This document shows, one piece after another, positions 1 through 10,422 of a stretch of DNA of 64,000 bases (position 1 is its first letter; the number at the start of each line of letters is the position of its first letter). A model generated the notes under the pieces. It saw only the letters and a list, made by a program, of their open reading frames with translations. It searched no databases and was not told the origin of the DNA. The position numbers were made by a program, and so were the translations under genes. The DNA is from Gambelia wislizenii. Lineage: Eukaryota > Chordata > Lepidosauria > Squamata > Crotaphytidae. The DNA lies in assembly GCA_030847615.1 (NCBI GenBank), contig JAUMIR010000003.1, forward strand, positions 280,978,265 through 281,042,264, given 5' to 3'.

Positions 1-1200
1 CTCTCCTCATAAGGCATGGTTTCCAGACCTTTCACCATTTTAGTTGCCCTTCTCTGGACGGGCTCCAATTTGTCAATATCCTTTTTAAATTGTGGTGCCC
101 AGAACTGGACACAGTATTCTAGGTGAGGTCTGACCAAGGCAGAATAGAGCGGCACTATCACTTCCCTTGATCTAGACACTATACTTCTATTGATGCAGCC
201 CAGAATCGCATTGGCCTTTTTAGCTGCCGCATCAAACTGTTGACTCATGTTCAACTTGTGGTCTACTAGGACTCCTAGATCCCTTTTGCACGTAGTCTCG
301 TTCAGCCAGGTCTCTCCCATCCTATATCTATGCATTTAATTGTTCTGCCCTAAGTGCAGTACCTTACATTTCTCCGTATTAAATTTCACTTTGTTAGCTT
401 TGGCCCAGCTCTCCAGTCTATCCAGGTCATTTTGAATTTTGATCCTGTCCTCTAGGGTATTAGCTTCTCCTCCTAATTTGGTGTCATCTGCAAATTTGAT
501 AAGTATGCCCCTAATTCCATCATCCAAGTCATTGATAAAGATGTTGAATAGCATTGGGCCCAGGACAGAAACCTGTGGCACCCCACTGGTCACATCTTTC
601 CAAGACAAAGAGGAGCCACTGCTGAGCACCCTTTGGGTTCGGCCGGTCAACCAATTGCAAATCCATTTAAGAGTTAACTTGTCTAGCCCACATTTTACAA
701 GCTTGTTTGCAAGAATGTCATGGCGAACATTATCAAAGCCCTTACTGAAATCAAGGTATGCGATATCCACAGCGTTCCCTTCATCTACCAAGCTGGTAAT
801 TTTATCAAAAAAAGAGATCAGATTAGTCTGGCATGACTTGTTTCTCTGAAACCCATGTTGACTTTTTGTGATTATGGCATTGCCTTCTAAATGTTCACAG
901 ACTCTTGGTTTAATGATCTGCTCTAGAATCTTCCCTGGTATTGATGTCAGACTAACTGGACGATAATTGTTGGGATCCTCTTTTTCCCCTTTTTGAAGAT
1001 GGGGACATCGTTTGCCCTCCTCCAGTCTGCTGGGACTTCTCCTGTTCTCCAGGAGTTCCCAAAGATTATTGCCAATGGCTCTGAGATTATATTTGCCAGC
1101 TCTTTTAATACTCTTGGATGTAGTTCATCTGGTCCTGGAGATTTAAATTCATTTAGATTAAGAAGGTATTCCTGTACTACCTCTTTGCTTATTCTGTGCT
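1..1200 (-). pseudogene. CR1 reverse transcriptase remnant
   Basis: Reverse transcriptase portion of the CR1 ORF2. The open stretch 336-791 contains YLDFSKGFDNVRHDIL, the SGVPQ block and FADDTKLGG, the catalytic F-A-D-D signature of CR1. The conserved PQGSVLGP reads PQVSVLGP here, a glycine to valine change in a near-invariant block. A stop at 333-335 interrupts the frame, after which the same frame continues to base 1 with [14 protein letters not shown] and a [12 protein letters not shown] block. Upstream of 791 the finger region is readable but frameshifted. The copy cannot encode a complete enzyme. Confidence 0.85.
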
Positions 1201-1243
1201 GGATTTCCCTATTGTGTCATCTGTTCCATTATCCTCAGGTTGG

Positions 1244-2608
1244 TCACCCTTTTCCTTTTCTGAAAACACTGAGGCAAAGAAGGTGTTGAGTAATTCTGCC
1301 TTTTCTCTCTCCCCTGTTAGCATTTTGCCACCTTCTCCGTGCAGTGGCCCTACCATTTCCTTCTTCCTCCTTTTGCTGCGGACATACCCCAAAAACCCTT
1401 TTTATTGTTCTTAACCTCTCTAGCAAGCCTGAGCTCATTCTGTGCTTTAGCTCTTCTGACTTTACTCCTGCACGTGTTCACTATCTGTTTGAATTCTTCT
1501 TTGGTGATTTCCCCCTTTTTCCATTTCCTATAGATGTTCCGTTTAAAACTTAGCTCCACTGAAAGTTCTTTAGTCATCCATCCTGGTTTCTTGAGAAACC
1601 TCCCATTTTTCTTCCTCATTGGTACTGTTTGAAATTGTGCCTTCAGTATCTCCCTTTTGAGAAAGTCCCATCCGTCTTGAGGTCTCTTCTCTTTTAGTAT
1701 TCCTGACCACGGGATCACCCCCAGTATTTCCCTGGGTTTATTGAAATCAGCTCTCCTAAAGTCAAGAATGCATGTCTGACTATGCCTGGCTTCTCCTTTC
1801 CATTGTACAACAAACTCTAGGAGAACATGATCACTCTCACCTAAGGATCCCACCGCTTGCTCCCCATTAACCAGGTCATGTCTGTTGGCTAGGATCAGAT
1901 CTAAAATACCTGACCCCATTGTTGCCTCTTCCACCTTTTGGACTATGAAATTGTCTTCCAGGCAAGTAAGGAATTTGCTAGACCTTGAAGTTTTGGTTGA
2001 GTTAGATTTCCAGCAAATATCAGGATAGTTGAAGTCACCCATCACTAGTACATCTCTCCTTTCTGCGTGCGTGTTCATCTGTTCTAGAAGGGCATCATCC
2101 AATTCCTCCATCTGGCTTGGGGGTCTGTAGTAGAGACCCACAATAACAGCCCTGTTGTTTCCCTCCCCTTTATTTTTATCCATATGCTCTCCACCTGGCT
2201 TCCAGTATTGATGTCATGGATCTCTTCACTGGTGTAAATATCCCTGACATATAATGCTATTCCTCCTCCTTTCCTGTTTGGCCTGTTTCTCTTATAAAGG
2301 TTATACCCCTCTATTCCTACATTCCAATCATGCGACTCATCCCACCAGGTTTCAGTAATGCCTATTATATCATATTTGTTTTGTAGTGCTAGGAGTTCAA
2401 GTTCATCTTGCTTATTTCCCATGCTCTTTGCATTAGTGTAGAGACATCTAAGACCATGTGTTCCCTTCACTTGCTGCCTGTGCAAGTTTTTTTGCCTCCT
2501 ACTGTTGGGTCCTTGCACTGTTTGCCTTGTTCCCTCTATGACAGTTTGCCTTTTTTCTCCAGCCCTTTTGCCTTCCAGAATACCATCTCCCTCCCCCATA
2601 TGACTCAA
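1244..2608 (-). pseudogene. CR1 ORF2 endonuclease and linker, frameshifted
   Basis: N-terminal half of the CR1 ORF2 polyprotein. The first frame (2084-2608) opens with YTNAKSMGNKQDELELL, then the endonuclease block ITETWWDESHDW. The reading shifts near 2,150 to a second frame (1350-2183) that continues with VGLYYRPPSQ, LVMGDFNYPDICW and LGESDHVLLEF, the catalytic D-x-N and S-D-H blocks of apurinic-type endonucleases. After it comes the basic linker with FLKKPGWMTKELS. Another shift near 1,350-1,400 leads towards the RT. The domain order and spacing match CR1; at least two frameshifts show the copy is decayed. Confidence 0.85.
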
Positions 2609-3065
2609 TTTAAAGCCCTCCTGATCAAATTCTTGAGACTGTAGGCAAAAGTGTTTCTGCCAACTGTCGTGAGATGCACCCCATCTCTTGCCAGAAGTTC
2701 CCCCTCATGGAAGCGCAGCCCATGATCCAAGAATCCAAATCGTTCTCGGCGACACCATCTACGGAGCCAGTTGTTTCCGTCAGCTATTTTCCTCTCCCTT
2801 CCTGGACCATGCCCTTCAACTGGCAGAAGAGATGAGATGACAACCTGTGCATCAGTTTCTTTCAGCTTCCTCCCCAGAGCCTCATAATCTCTTCTGATTT
2901 TCAGAAAGCTGTGCCTTACAATGTCATTGGTTCTCACATGGACCAAAAGGAAGGGGTAATGATCCATAGGCTTGACGAGTCTTGTCAGCCTCTCCGCCAC
3001 ATCACGGATCTTTGCCCCAGGGAGTCAACACACCTCCCGAGACATCTTGTCAGGCCCACAAACCA
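2605..3065 (-). pseudogene. CR1 ORF1 esterase-like (SGNH hydrolase) remnant
   Basis: Encodes the ORF1 protein typical of CR1 elements, a lipase/esterase-like domain of unsettled role in retrotransposition. The recognisable blocks in order are VRTNDIVRHSF near the start, VVISSLLPVEG in the middle, WLRRWCRRERFGFLDHG, and DGVHLTTVGR near the C-terminus, the last carrying the D-x-x-H pair of the SGNH family. The usual G of the VGTND block reads R here, and a stop codon lies upstream in REVC*LPGAK, so the longest open stretch (2605-3000) is truncated at its N-terminus. It overlaps the start of ORF2 by a few bases. Family identity is secure; activity is very unlikely. Confidence 0.8.
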
Positions 3066-3082
3066 CTGCTTCTGTACAGGGG

Positions 3083-4380
3083 GTGATCGTCTTCCCCTAC
3101 ATTGACGATTGGCTCCTGGTGGCAGAATCTCGGCCACAGCTTCTCCACGACATCAACCTGATTCTGGATGTGTTGGATGCCCTTGGCCTGATCATCAGCT
3201 TCAAGAAGTCCCGTCTCAACCCCACTCAGTCCCTCCAGTTCACATGCTTGGAACTCAAGGACCGCCACAGGCTACCTGTCTCCAGATTGCTTTGATACTC
3301 TCTGCAACCTCATACACCAATGCCGATCCCGATCCCAGAGGGTCTCAGCCCACTCGGTACAGATCCTCTTGGGACATATGGCAGCCACGACTTCAGTCAC
3401 CCAATTCACAAGGCTCCGGTTTCATACGCTTCAGTCATGGTTCCTGCATGTCTTCGACCCACTTCGGGACGGTCCACACAAACTCCTCACAATACCACGA
3501 GTGATTCAACGCTCCTTGGATTGGTGGCTGAACCCGAACAACGTCATGTTTGGCATGCCTTTTGAGCCTCCACAACCACAAGTCTCGATGACCACGGACG
3601 TGTCCCTGCTCGGATGGGGGGGCCCACCCCGGGATGTATGAGGTCCAAGGAACATGGACTGCCAACGAACAGGAGCTCTATATCATCATCTTCAAGCTCC
3701 TGGCCGTTCGGAAAGCGCTCTGGGCCTTCGAGAAGCTGGTGAGAGACAAAACGGTTTTAGTTGTCACAGACAACACATCTGTGATGTTTTACCTGAACAA
3801 ACAAGGGGGGGAACAATGTCCCCCACCCTTCTCTCCCTCAGCGTTGAGTTTGGGACTGGTGCATTCAGAAGGGCATTCTTTTCCACTCCATTCATCTTCC
3901 AAGGAAGGAGAATACTCTTGCCGACAGACTGAGCTGTTCGAATTCGTCCGTGCACGAATGGATGCTACACCGGTTGGTGGCACGAGAACTGTTTCGGCGC
4001 TGGGGTATTTGGCAGATAGACCTCTTCGCAACCCCAGTGAACAAGCAGTGTTGCCTCTTCTGTGCCAGGTCCAGGTTCCAAGGCTCGAAGGGAGATGCGT
4101 TCCTATTCCATTGGACCAGACCACTCCTGTACCTCTTCCCACTCTTTCCACTGCTTACACGAGTGGTGGCCAAGCTGTGCTGGGACCGATCGGATGCGAT
4201 CCTCCTCACGCCCTGGTGGCCTCGGCAACTGTGGTTTGCCCCTCTCCTCTGCCTAGCCCATCAACGCTACCTACACCTTCCATACCATCCGGATCTATTG
4301 ACCATCCAGAATGGCAATGTCAGGCACCCAGACCTCGAGACGCTTCACCTGATGGCCTGGAGGATACAACCCTGAATCCA
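3083..4380 (+). pseudogene. DIRS reverse transcriptase / RNase H remnant
   Basis: Starts inside the RT palm: PYIDDWLLVAES, with the Y-I-D-D catalytic box at 3098-3109, followed by the block with LGLIISFKKSRL. Several frame changes follow (near 3300, 3400-3640). From 3634 the RNase H domain is readable: NEQELYIIIFKLLAVRKAL followed by VVTDNTSVMFYLNKQGG, in which the T-D-N-T block carries a catalytic aspartate. After about 3810 the frame changes again; blocks such as ELFRRWGIWQIDLFATP (near 3990-4030) are conserved between RNase H and recombinase in animal DIRS. Multiple frameshifts make it a pseudogene. Confidence 0.85.
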
Positions 4381-4503
4381 CCCTTGGATTCAAGGCATAC
4401 TGTGAGCCCACCACTACCAGCTGATATACAGGCAGTTCTCGACACCTCTCTCCGACCTGCCACACGTCGCTCCTGTGCCTAGAAGTGGAAACACTTCGAA
4501 TCC

Positions 4504-5429
4504 TTGTTGTCAGACTGTGGTTTCACCATTGATTCCTCCTCTGTTACTACGGTTCTCCAGTTCCTGTTGCACCTTTCCAATTTGGGGCTCTCTGTTTCGT
4601 CTATAAGGTGCTATCTGACTGCCCTCTCTGTCAGGTTTCAGGCACAGGGTCGATCGTCGCCATTCAAAGATCCAGTGGTCAAGAAATCCCTGAAGGGCTA
4701 CATCAATCTTCATCCACCAGTTGTCGAGCCCACCCTGGCTTGGAGTCTTGAACTTGTACTTTCCCAACTTCCCAGGCTGCCCTTCGAGCCTATGGCTACT
4801 TCGGATCTGAGACTCCCCTGTCATAGAAGATAGCCTTCCTTGTTGCCATCATGTCTGCCCATTGAGCCGGAGAACTCTGTGCGCTCCGGTCTGACACCCT
4901 GTACCTAGCGTTCCACAAGCACAAAGTGGTCCTGAAACCGGACATGTCCTTTCTGCCAAAGGTGGTTTCATCCTTCCATATGAACCAATCCATCATCCTA
5001 CCTACTCTGATGCAAGATCCTAAGGATGACTTCGAGAGGACTCTCCACTCTCTAGATGCTCGGAGGGCCCTTGCTTTCTATGTTCAACGGACACTACCGT
5101 TTCAAAAGTCTCCAAAGCTGTTTGTGTCCTATGTTGACTCAAAGTTGGGCACCCCTGTTTCTCCACAGCGCTTGTCCAAGTGGGTGGTGTCAACCATCTC
5201 CCTTTGTTACGAACTGGCCCGGAAGCCTTTGCCTTCTCGGGTTCAAGGACACGCCACCAGAGCTGTCTCCACTTCAGCTGCCTTCCTTTCTGGGGTGCCC
5301 CTCGAGGATGTATGCCGGGCAACTACATGGTCAACACCATTGACCTTTATTTCACATTACAGATTGGACACTCGTTCTCGTAATGAGACCGCGTTTGGGA
5401 GGGCTGTGTTATTGTCCTCCATTCAATAA
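4504..5429 (+). pseudogene. DIRS tyrosine recombinase remnant
   Basis: Tyrosine recombinase expected to join the DIRS DNA copy into the genome. The N-terminal SAM-like part reads FLLHLSNLGLSVSSIRCYL (from 4504), stops near 4831, and the catalytic part resumes in another frame (4926-5429). That part holds LDARRALAFYV, then GHATRAVSTSAAFLSGVPLE with the H-x-x-R catalytic pair, and HYRLD with the nucleophilic tyrosine candidate. It ends at a stop just before the 3' non-coding end. The catalytic box is intact but the gene is split by stops between 4831 and 4926, so it cannot make a complete enzyme. Confidence 0.87.
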
Positions 5430-5632
5430 GTGAATGGAGAACAATGTGATAGTTGTATATTGCTCTTATGGTTTCATAATGATTGAAGCTATTGTTATTA
5501 TCATTATTTCATGGGGCATTATCTGCCATTATTTGTCCTCATCTAATCCTTTAGCATGGCACCCTCCTCCTAAAGGTGAAGCTTGCTAATCTACCCACTG
5601 TGTGTATTTACAGAGACCACAAAAAAGATGGA

Positions 5633-5684
5633 CAGGTTGCTCACCTGTAACCATAGATGTTTGAGTGGTCTTCTGTGAATTCAC
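5633..5684 (+). repeat. DIRS 3' inverted repeat, left arm
   Basis: Left arm of an inverted repeat: about 52 bases starting caggttgctcacctgtaacc, matching the reverse complement of 5905-5956 with roughly 45 of 52 positions. The same arm design recurs at 53118-53170, so it belongs to the DIRS family rather than to this locus. Confidence 0.85.
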
Positions 5685-5904
5685 GCAGACCCGCCCATCC
5701 TCCCCTCTATGTCTTGCTATGGCATATATCCTCTTATGTTCCTGGTGCTGGTAATTGCGGCGTCCTTAAAGGAACTGAGGGGAATTAGGCGGGAGAGCCT
5801 TTAAAGGGACCGTTAGAATGGGCGGAGTTACTGCCAAAAATCTTCTGCCTAGCAATTCCAGAAGGTTCTGAGTGCTCTGTGCAGGTGCAGGAATTACCCA
5901 CTGT

Positions 5905-5956
5905 GTAAATTCACAGAAGGCCACTTGAAGATCTATGGTTACAGGTGAGCAACCTA
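5905..5956 (-). repeat. DIRS 3' inverted repeat, right arm
   Basis: Partner of 5633-5684, ending ggttacaggtgagcaaccta. The roughly 220 bases between the arms include a segment (about 5810-5900) that is the reverse complement of the DIRS 5' leader seen at about 58000-58100, as expected for an inverted-terminal-repeat element. Confidence 0.85.
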
Positions 5957-6248
5957 TCCTTCTCTCAGCATGACCAGAAGTCGTATACCCTGTAAAATCC
6001 CCCCCCCCAAAAAAATAAATTTGGGGGCTGGGGGGATCAGGAGCTACAAATTGCAGGCCCAACAACCCCATGTGGCCTGTGGGCTGCACCTTATCTACCC
6101 TGCTATAAAGCTTTTATTAAAGTTAATTCTGAGGAAAATATAGTGAGAGCTGAAGGCTCTGAACAATGGATGAACCCTGTGCTGCTGTAAACTTTTAGGA
6201 AGTAATCATATAGAATTACCAATACTGTATAAATGTTTGTTTCCCTAG

Positions 6249-6363
6249 GATATTGACCTTCGATTGAAATGGCCAAATGATATTTACTACAGTGACCTTA
6301 TGAAGCTTGGTGGTGTTTTAGTGAATTCCACACTAACAGGAAATACATTCCACATACTTATTG
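6249..6363 (+). CDS. HLCS: HLCS (holocarboxylase synthetase) internal exon, catalytic core
   Basis: Holocarboxylase synthetase activates biotin to biotinyl-AMP and attaches it to a lysine of the carboxylases. This exon opens after a splice acceptor (ttccctag) and ends at a donor (g|gtaaga). It encodes [19 protein letters not shown] followed by [18 protein letters not shown]. The K-W-P-N-D motif is the conserved ligand-binding lysine block of biotin protein ligases, and GGVLV is the following glycine strand. The last codon is split (G + GC) with the next exon, which restores GCGFNV. Similarity to vertebrate HLCS is near-identical by recall. Earlier exons are not visible; CR1 and DIRS fill the upstream sequence. 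Confidence 0.96.
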
Positions 6364-6849
6364 GTAAGAACATAAATGAGCCCATATTTTTGTTTGTTTA
6401 AAACTATTTTTGCCGTTCTAAATGCATAGCAGAATAAATAAATATGCTCATGATCTGCTTGCTCCCCAAAAGACATTCACCTGGATTTTTGTCTGACTCC
6501 CCCTATACAGTTTGCAGTAGAGTTTATTGATTTATTAGTTTGGAAGAAGAGACACCTGAAGCAAAAAAAAAAGGGGGGGGCTCTTAATGCCAGAACATCT
6601 TCTAGTTGATATTATGTCATCTGAACATTGTATCATCAGACAGCCCTTCCTGTTCTTCAGGACTACCTTTTTTGGTTGTCATCTGTTTCATAAATCATAA
6701 ATTATACCCAACTGAAGATATAGTTTGAGACTGTGTTGTGTATATTGAGACCCTCCTAGAATGACCATTCACCATAAGTGTCAACCTCTCATTTGGTGAT
6801 TCATGCTTATTCCCATTAAGATGTGGGGTACCAAAAGTTCCATCCTGTC

Positions 6850-7600
6850 CTCATGCAGTTAAATATCTATATGAGGCAACTGGTTGGCTCATTAGGAATT
6901 TTGGGGATGGGTGTCATCAGTATGCTGATGATACTTAGCATTTCTTCTCCTTCTGTGTAATTGGAGTCAGTGGAGCTATGCAGAATGGTGAATCAGTGCC
7001 TGGATGCTGTAATGGGTTGGATGAGGGTTAATAAACTTAAGATGAGTTCCAATAAAAGTAAATCTCTGTGGTGTGTTGGTTTCTGGGTCTTGGAATTGAG
7101 TAAGCATCCTGCTATGGATGGAGTTGCACTCTAGAGCAAGTATGTAGTTTGGGACTGCTTTCTAGATCCATTTCTGTCACTGGAGACCCAGTTGGGTCCT
7201 CTGGCTCAGAGTGATTTGTGTCAGATTTTACTAGTCTGCCAGCTATGGCCTTTCCCAGACAGGCCTAACTGAACCACAGTCATTCATACCCTGGTAATCT
7301 CTCACTTAAATTGGAACGCTGGTTTTAAATTTGCACCAGTTGCCAGTACATTTTTGGTCTTAATTTAAGGTGCTGATAGTGACATTTAAAGCCCTAAATA
7401 GCCCGGGACTTTGATACTTAAGGGAGCACCTTTCCCTGTATGTGCCTGCCTGAGGATTGAGGTCTACTGGGATGGCTCTCCTCTGTGAGATGTGAGAGAG
7501 GTCTTCTCTGCTGTGGCACCCTTTATTAAAACCTTTGGGCTTCACTGATTTAGGGTGGGAGATAAATATTTCAATAATAAATAAATAAGGGCAATTTGTG
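6850..7600 (+). mobile_element. Degenerate L2 LINE relic
   Basis: Old L2 3' part on the plus strand, too decayed to hold an ORF. Recognisable pieces in order match the intact L2 at 37415-38475: a tatatgaggcaactggttgg segment corresponding to the IYMKPLGE block, tatgctgatgatactta for YADDT, gatgctgtaatgggttggatg for AVMGWM, and ctttaaagccctaaatagcc for TFKALNG. It ends near an AATAAATAAATAA tail. Highly diverged, so much older than the second L2. Confidence 0.75.
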
Positions 7601-8414
7601 AACATTATCAGGTAATTAATTCCATATTGCATGGGTGTGTTAGTAATATATTAATAGAATTATTATTCCCAAAATATTGATGCAGAAATAGGGATTCTAT
7701 CTTGAGTAGCCTTGAAAAGTCTGGCTGTGCCCATTCCACTGCAATGGAGGAAGTGGAAAACCTACATTGCTAAGAATGTAGTGGAAAATAAACAGGTAGA
7801 ACAAGATTTTTGTGTACATATTACAGAGCCATGTTAAGGAGGTCTGAGCAAGAAAGTCCTGAGAGCAGTAGTTAAACACAGGGCTTTCAGCCAATAATAT
7901 TATCCCCTGGCAGAGTGTTTGGCAAGAAATGTGGTTTCAAAGTGAGTCTGAAAAGTGGCAAAAGAGGGTTAGAAATCTGAAAGTTGACTTAAATGTGGAA
8001 TCCTCTAAGCCTTCCTCAAAGAAACCAGTTGGTGCTGTTGAACTAAGGAGAAAGGTTTTAGAATTGTTAAAATACTCAGACCAAAGGATATGCCTGTGAT
8101 CTGTTTTGTCCAGTGAAATTTACCATTAACAAATACATAGATGTGGGGAGAGCAGTATAAGCATTTCAAAAAATTCCCTATCCATGAGAATTGAGTTATT
8201 GGGATCAAACAGATTCTATACATACAGTGATGTTCTTGTCACATAACAGCTAGCAAAAAGAATTCTGCTTGTGGCAATTTTACTGTACAGTACAAAAAAT
8301 ACACTTGTTTGGATTTCTTTTTCTCCAAAGACGTCTCCATGTGGGCAGGCTTGGAACTGACTGAACTGGCTTTTTATTAGAGGGAAAGTGGTGTCATAAA
8401 TGTTAGGAGATTGT

Positions 8415-8484
8415 CTTGTCTTTGGCAAAGGTGAGAGATCTGTGTTTATCTTGTCTTTGGCAAAGGTGAGAGATCTGTGTTTAT
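8415..8484. repeat. Perfect 35-bp tandem duplication
   Basis: Two identical adjacent 35-base units, 8415-8449 and 8450-8484, each starting cttgtctttggcaaaggtga. No change separates the two units, so it is a recent local duplication inside the HLCS intron, about 170 bases before an exon. Confidence 0.95.
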
Positions 8485-8654
8485 GTGAGCGTGTATCATC
8501 TTTCATCATCACTAAAACAAATGTCTTCTGAAAAACTTTAGAAGGATTTCCACAGCTCCCTGGGTGGATGTGTTTATATTACAGTAAGAAGAGAGTTTTG
8601 CAGAGAAATTGAACTTCTCCTACATCACCTTTCTGATTACATTTTCCTCCTCAG

Positions 8655-8868
8655 GCTGCGGATTTAACGTGAATAACAGCAACCCTACGATATGCATCAA
8701 TGATCTCATTATGGAGCACAATAAGACAAAAAATACAAATTTAAAACCCTTAAGTGCTGACTGTCTAATTGCAAGAAGTGTGACTGTGCTTGAAAATCTG
8801 ATTAGTACTTTTCAAGAGAAAGGACCTAATGGTGTTCTTCCTTTATATTATAAGTACTGGGTGCATAG
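8655..8868 (+). CDS. HLCS: HLCS internal exon, catalytic domain C-terminal part
   Basis: Exon bounded by a tcag acceptor and an ag|gtaagt donor. It encodes [19 protein letters not shown] at the start and [12 protein letters not shown] at the end. The G-C-G-F-N-V motif is the glycine-rich turn conserved in biotin protein ligases next to the biotinyl-AMP site. The stretch between, with [20 protein letters not shown], is a helical segment preceding the small C-terminal domain. Codon phases agree with both neighbours: G|GC at the start and AG|T (serine) at the end. No frameshift or stop. Identity with vertebrate HLCS is clear from memory of the family. Confidence 0.97.
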
Positions 8869-9689
8869 GTAAGTAAGATTATACTTCTGATCTTCCTAAT
8901 CATATTTGTTTTAGCTAGAAGCTGAACTAACCCAATCAAGATGCTAAGTAAATCTCTTAAAGCTATAGTGACAAGCTAGGCTTTTATTCATCTCCAAATA
9001 AACTTTTTCATTGTGTATATGTATGCAGATTTAAATGAATTTTGTTGTCTTCCATGTTACTTTAAAATATATCAGAATGTTTACATTTCAGTAGACATTT
9101 TATATATTTCATAATGCTGCATTTTAACTTAATTACCTCCCTCAAAGTGCTAAAAACAGGCTATGGATTAATCATAAATGTTGCAAAGTATCTCTATATG
9201 CATATTTAGAAAGAATTATAGAATTTTTAATTTTTACAGAAAATAAACCAGCAATTTCTCATCAAAATCATTGAAATAAAATACATTCTTAAATTAATGT
9301 ATATCCTATCCTACATTATCTCAGTAATTCTTTCTCAGTTATAATTAATTTGCAGTAGCATGTTTTTACATAATTTAGTTTTATTTTCACCATTTACTTT
9401 TATTTCCTCTCCTTCTGTCTCCCATCCTCCATTCCTCCCTCTTTTTCTCTCTCATGCTCACATATGCAACACACACAAACCCTAAAATGGCAATATTTAT
9501 GCCAAAAGGAAATATTAGAAGTTTGATAGGGTGCTAATCCAAAAGCAAATGAAGGGCAAATTCAGAAGGCAACTTCAATGAATCTCTTAATTTCTATCCA
9601 GATCCTGCTCCAAAATTTAAGCAGTTCCCTTTTTTTAAAATTAACTAATTCATCAACTATCGTTGCCTCCATGAATTAACAAATCCAGG

Positions 9690-10115
9690 ACACACATTCA
9701 GGGGTTGCTGTGTTGGCCCTGCAGCAAAACAAAATCCAGAATACACAAAAAAGCAATAACTTTATTGGCCAATCAAAAAGCAAAATACACGATGCAAGCT
9801 TTTGAAGCTCTACTGGCTTCTTCGTTGGGCAAAAGATGTTAAAAAACAAAGAAAGAAAAGTGACAGTGTTGAAGTCACAGGCCTGCATGTTGTTTCAGAT
9901 GTTGCTTGTGTTGTTGTTCAGGTGAGGGATCTCATGCAGGCAGAGGCCATTCCTACTTCTTGGCCATGCTGGGCTGAGACAAAGGATAATAAAATTTAAA
10001 TCCTTTTGCAGCAGTGAAGTGACCTCTCTGGTATCCAGGATTTAGACATGAAGACCTGTGGCTTCAACACCGTCACTTTTCTTTCTGAGCAACAGGTTCA
10101 AGGTTCTAAGAAATA
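9690..10115. repeat. Unclassified interspersed repeat with 39-bp inverted arms
   Basis: The segment 9690-9830 has the look of a dispersed reptile repeat (a gttggccctgcag... stretch, then tttattggccaatc, then aagcttttgaagctctactg). Inside and after it, 9851-9889 and 10047-10085 form an imperfect inverted repeat (roughly 33 of 39 positions; gtgacagtgttgaagtcaca against tgtggcttcaacaccgtcac). I cannot assign the family. Confidence 0.55.
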
Positions 10116-10389
10116 GGTCTTAAGACCCTGGGAAGCAGCAATGCCTTAATTTAAATAAGTAGAGCTCTGTAACATGCATATAGAAAGCAAGTAGGTGCAT
10201 CTAAATGAGTATAGGTAAATCTCAAAATAAAAATACATGCCTGTGTTAGATGTCTTTATTGGTCTTAGCTTTGTTTTTGTTTTGTTTTGTTTTGTTTTTC
10301 TTCTGTTTTTGTTATACAAGATGTTCTTAAGCTTATAGCTGGTGCTTATGTTCAAGTGAAAACTGCAATAAAATTATATTTATTTATTT

Positions 10390-10390
<1 letters not shown>

Positions 10391-10422
<32 letters not shown>
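10391..10422. repeat. (TAGA)n microsatellite
   Basis: Eight uninterrupted copies of the tetramer taga, preceded by tatttattta. Confidence 0.95.

Larger units (their letters stand above)
1..3080 (-). mobile_element. CR1 LINE, 5' part and RT region, 3' end off-window
   Basis: A chicken-repeat-1 type non-LTR retrotransposon on the minus strand. Reading from high to low coordinates it shows an ORF1 esterase, an apurinic-type endonuclease, a linker and a reverse transcriptase, then runs out of the window at base 1 inside the post-RT region (the motif [20 protein letters not shown] is readable near 120-180). Several frameshifts and stops separate the pieces, so this copy is dead. The right end at about 3,080 abuts DIRS sequence on the opposite strand. 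Boundary placed where CR1 ORF1 similarity stops and DIRS RT begins; uncertain by about 20 bases. Confidence 0.92.
3083..5960 (+). mobile_element. DIRS-type retrotransposon, RT/RNase H/YR and 3' inverted repeats
   Basis: DIRS elements use a reverse transcriptase plus a tyrosine recombinase instead of an integrase, and have inverted rather than long terminal direct repeats. Here the plus strand carries the RT catalytic block, an RNase H, a tyrosine recombinase and then a non-coding 3' end (5,430-5,960) with a pair of 52-base inverted repeats. The gag and RT N-terminus are missing: the element begins abruptly at the CR1 boundary. It lies immediately upstream of the first HLCS exon in the window, in the same orientation as HLCS. 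Confidence 0.9.
6364..8654 (+). other. HLCS intron with L2 relic and short tandem duplication
   Basis: Intron between two HLCS exons whose phases agree (donor gtaaga, acceptor cctcctcag). Apart from the L2 relic at about 6850-7600 and the duplication at 8415-8484, listed separately, it is AT-rich sequence in which I see no further genes. Confidence 0.85.

Noticed and set aside
439..849. 136-codon plus-strand ORF
   Set aside because: Antisense to the CR1 reverse transcriptase; composition and position are explained by the opposite strand.
3634..4482. 282-codon plus-strand ORF taken as one protein
   Set aside because: Only its first ~60 codons match RNase H; the rest is an out-of-frame reading of DIRS sequence whose homologous blocks lie in another frame (3950-4375).
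4926..5429. Tyrosine recombinase as part of a novel prokaryote-like RT/integrase system
   Set aside because: RT, RNase H, recombinase order and terminal repeats are those of DIRS retrotransposons in a vertebrate genome; nothing suggests bacterial DNA.
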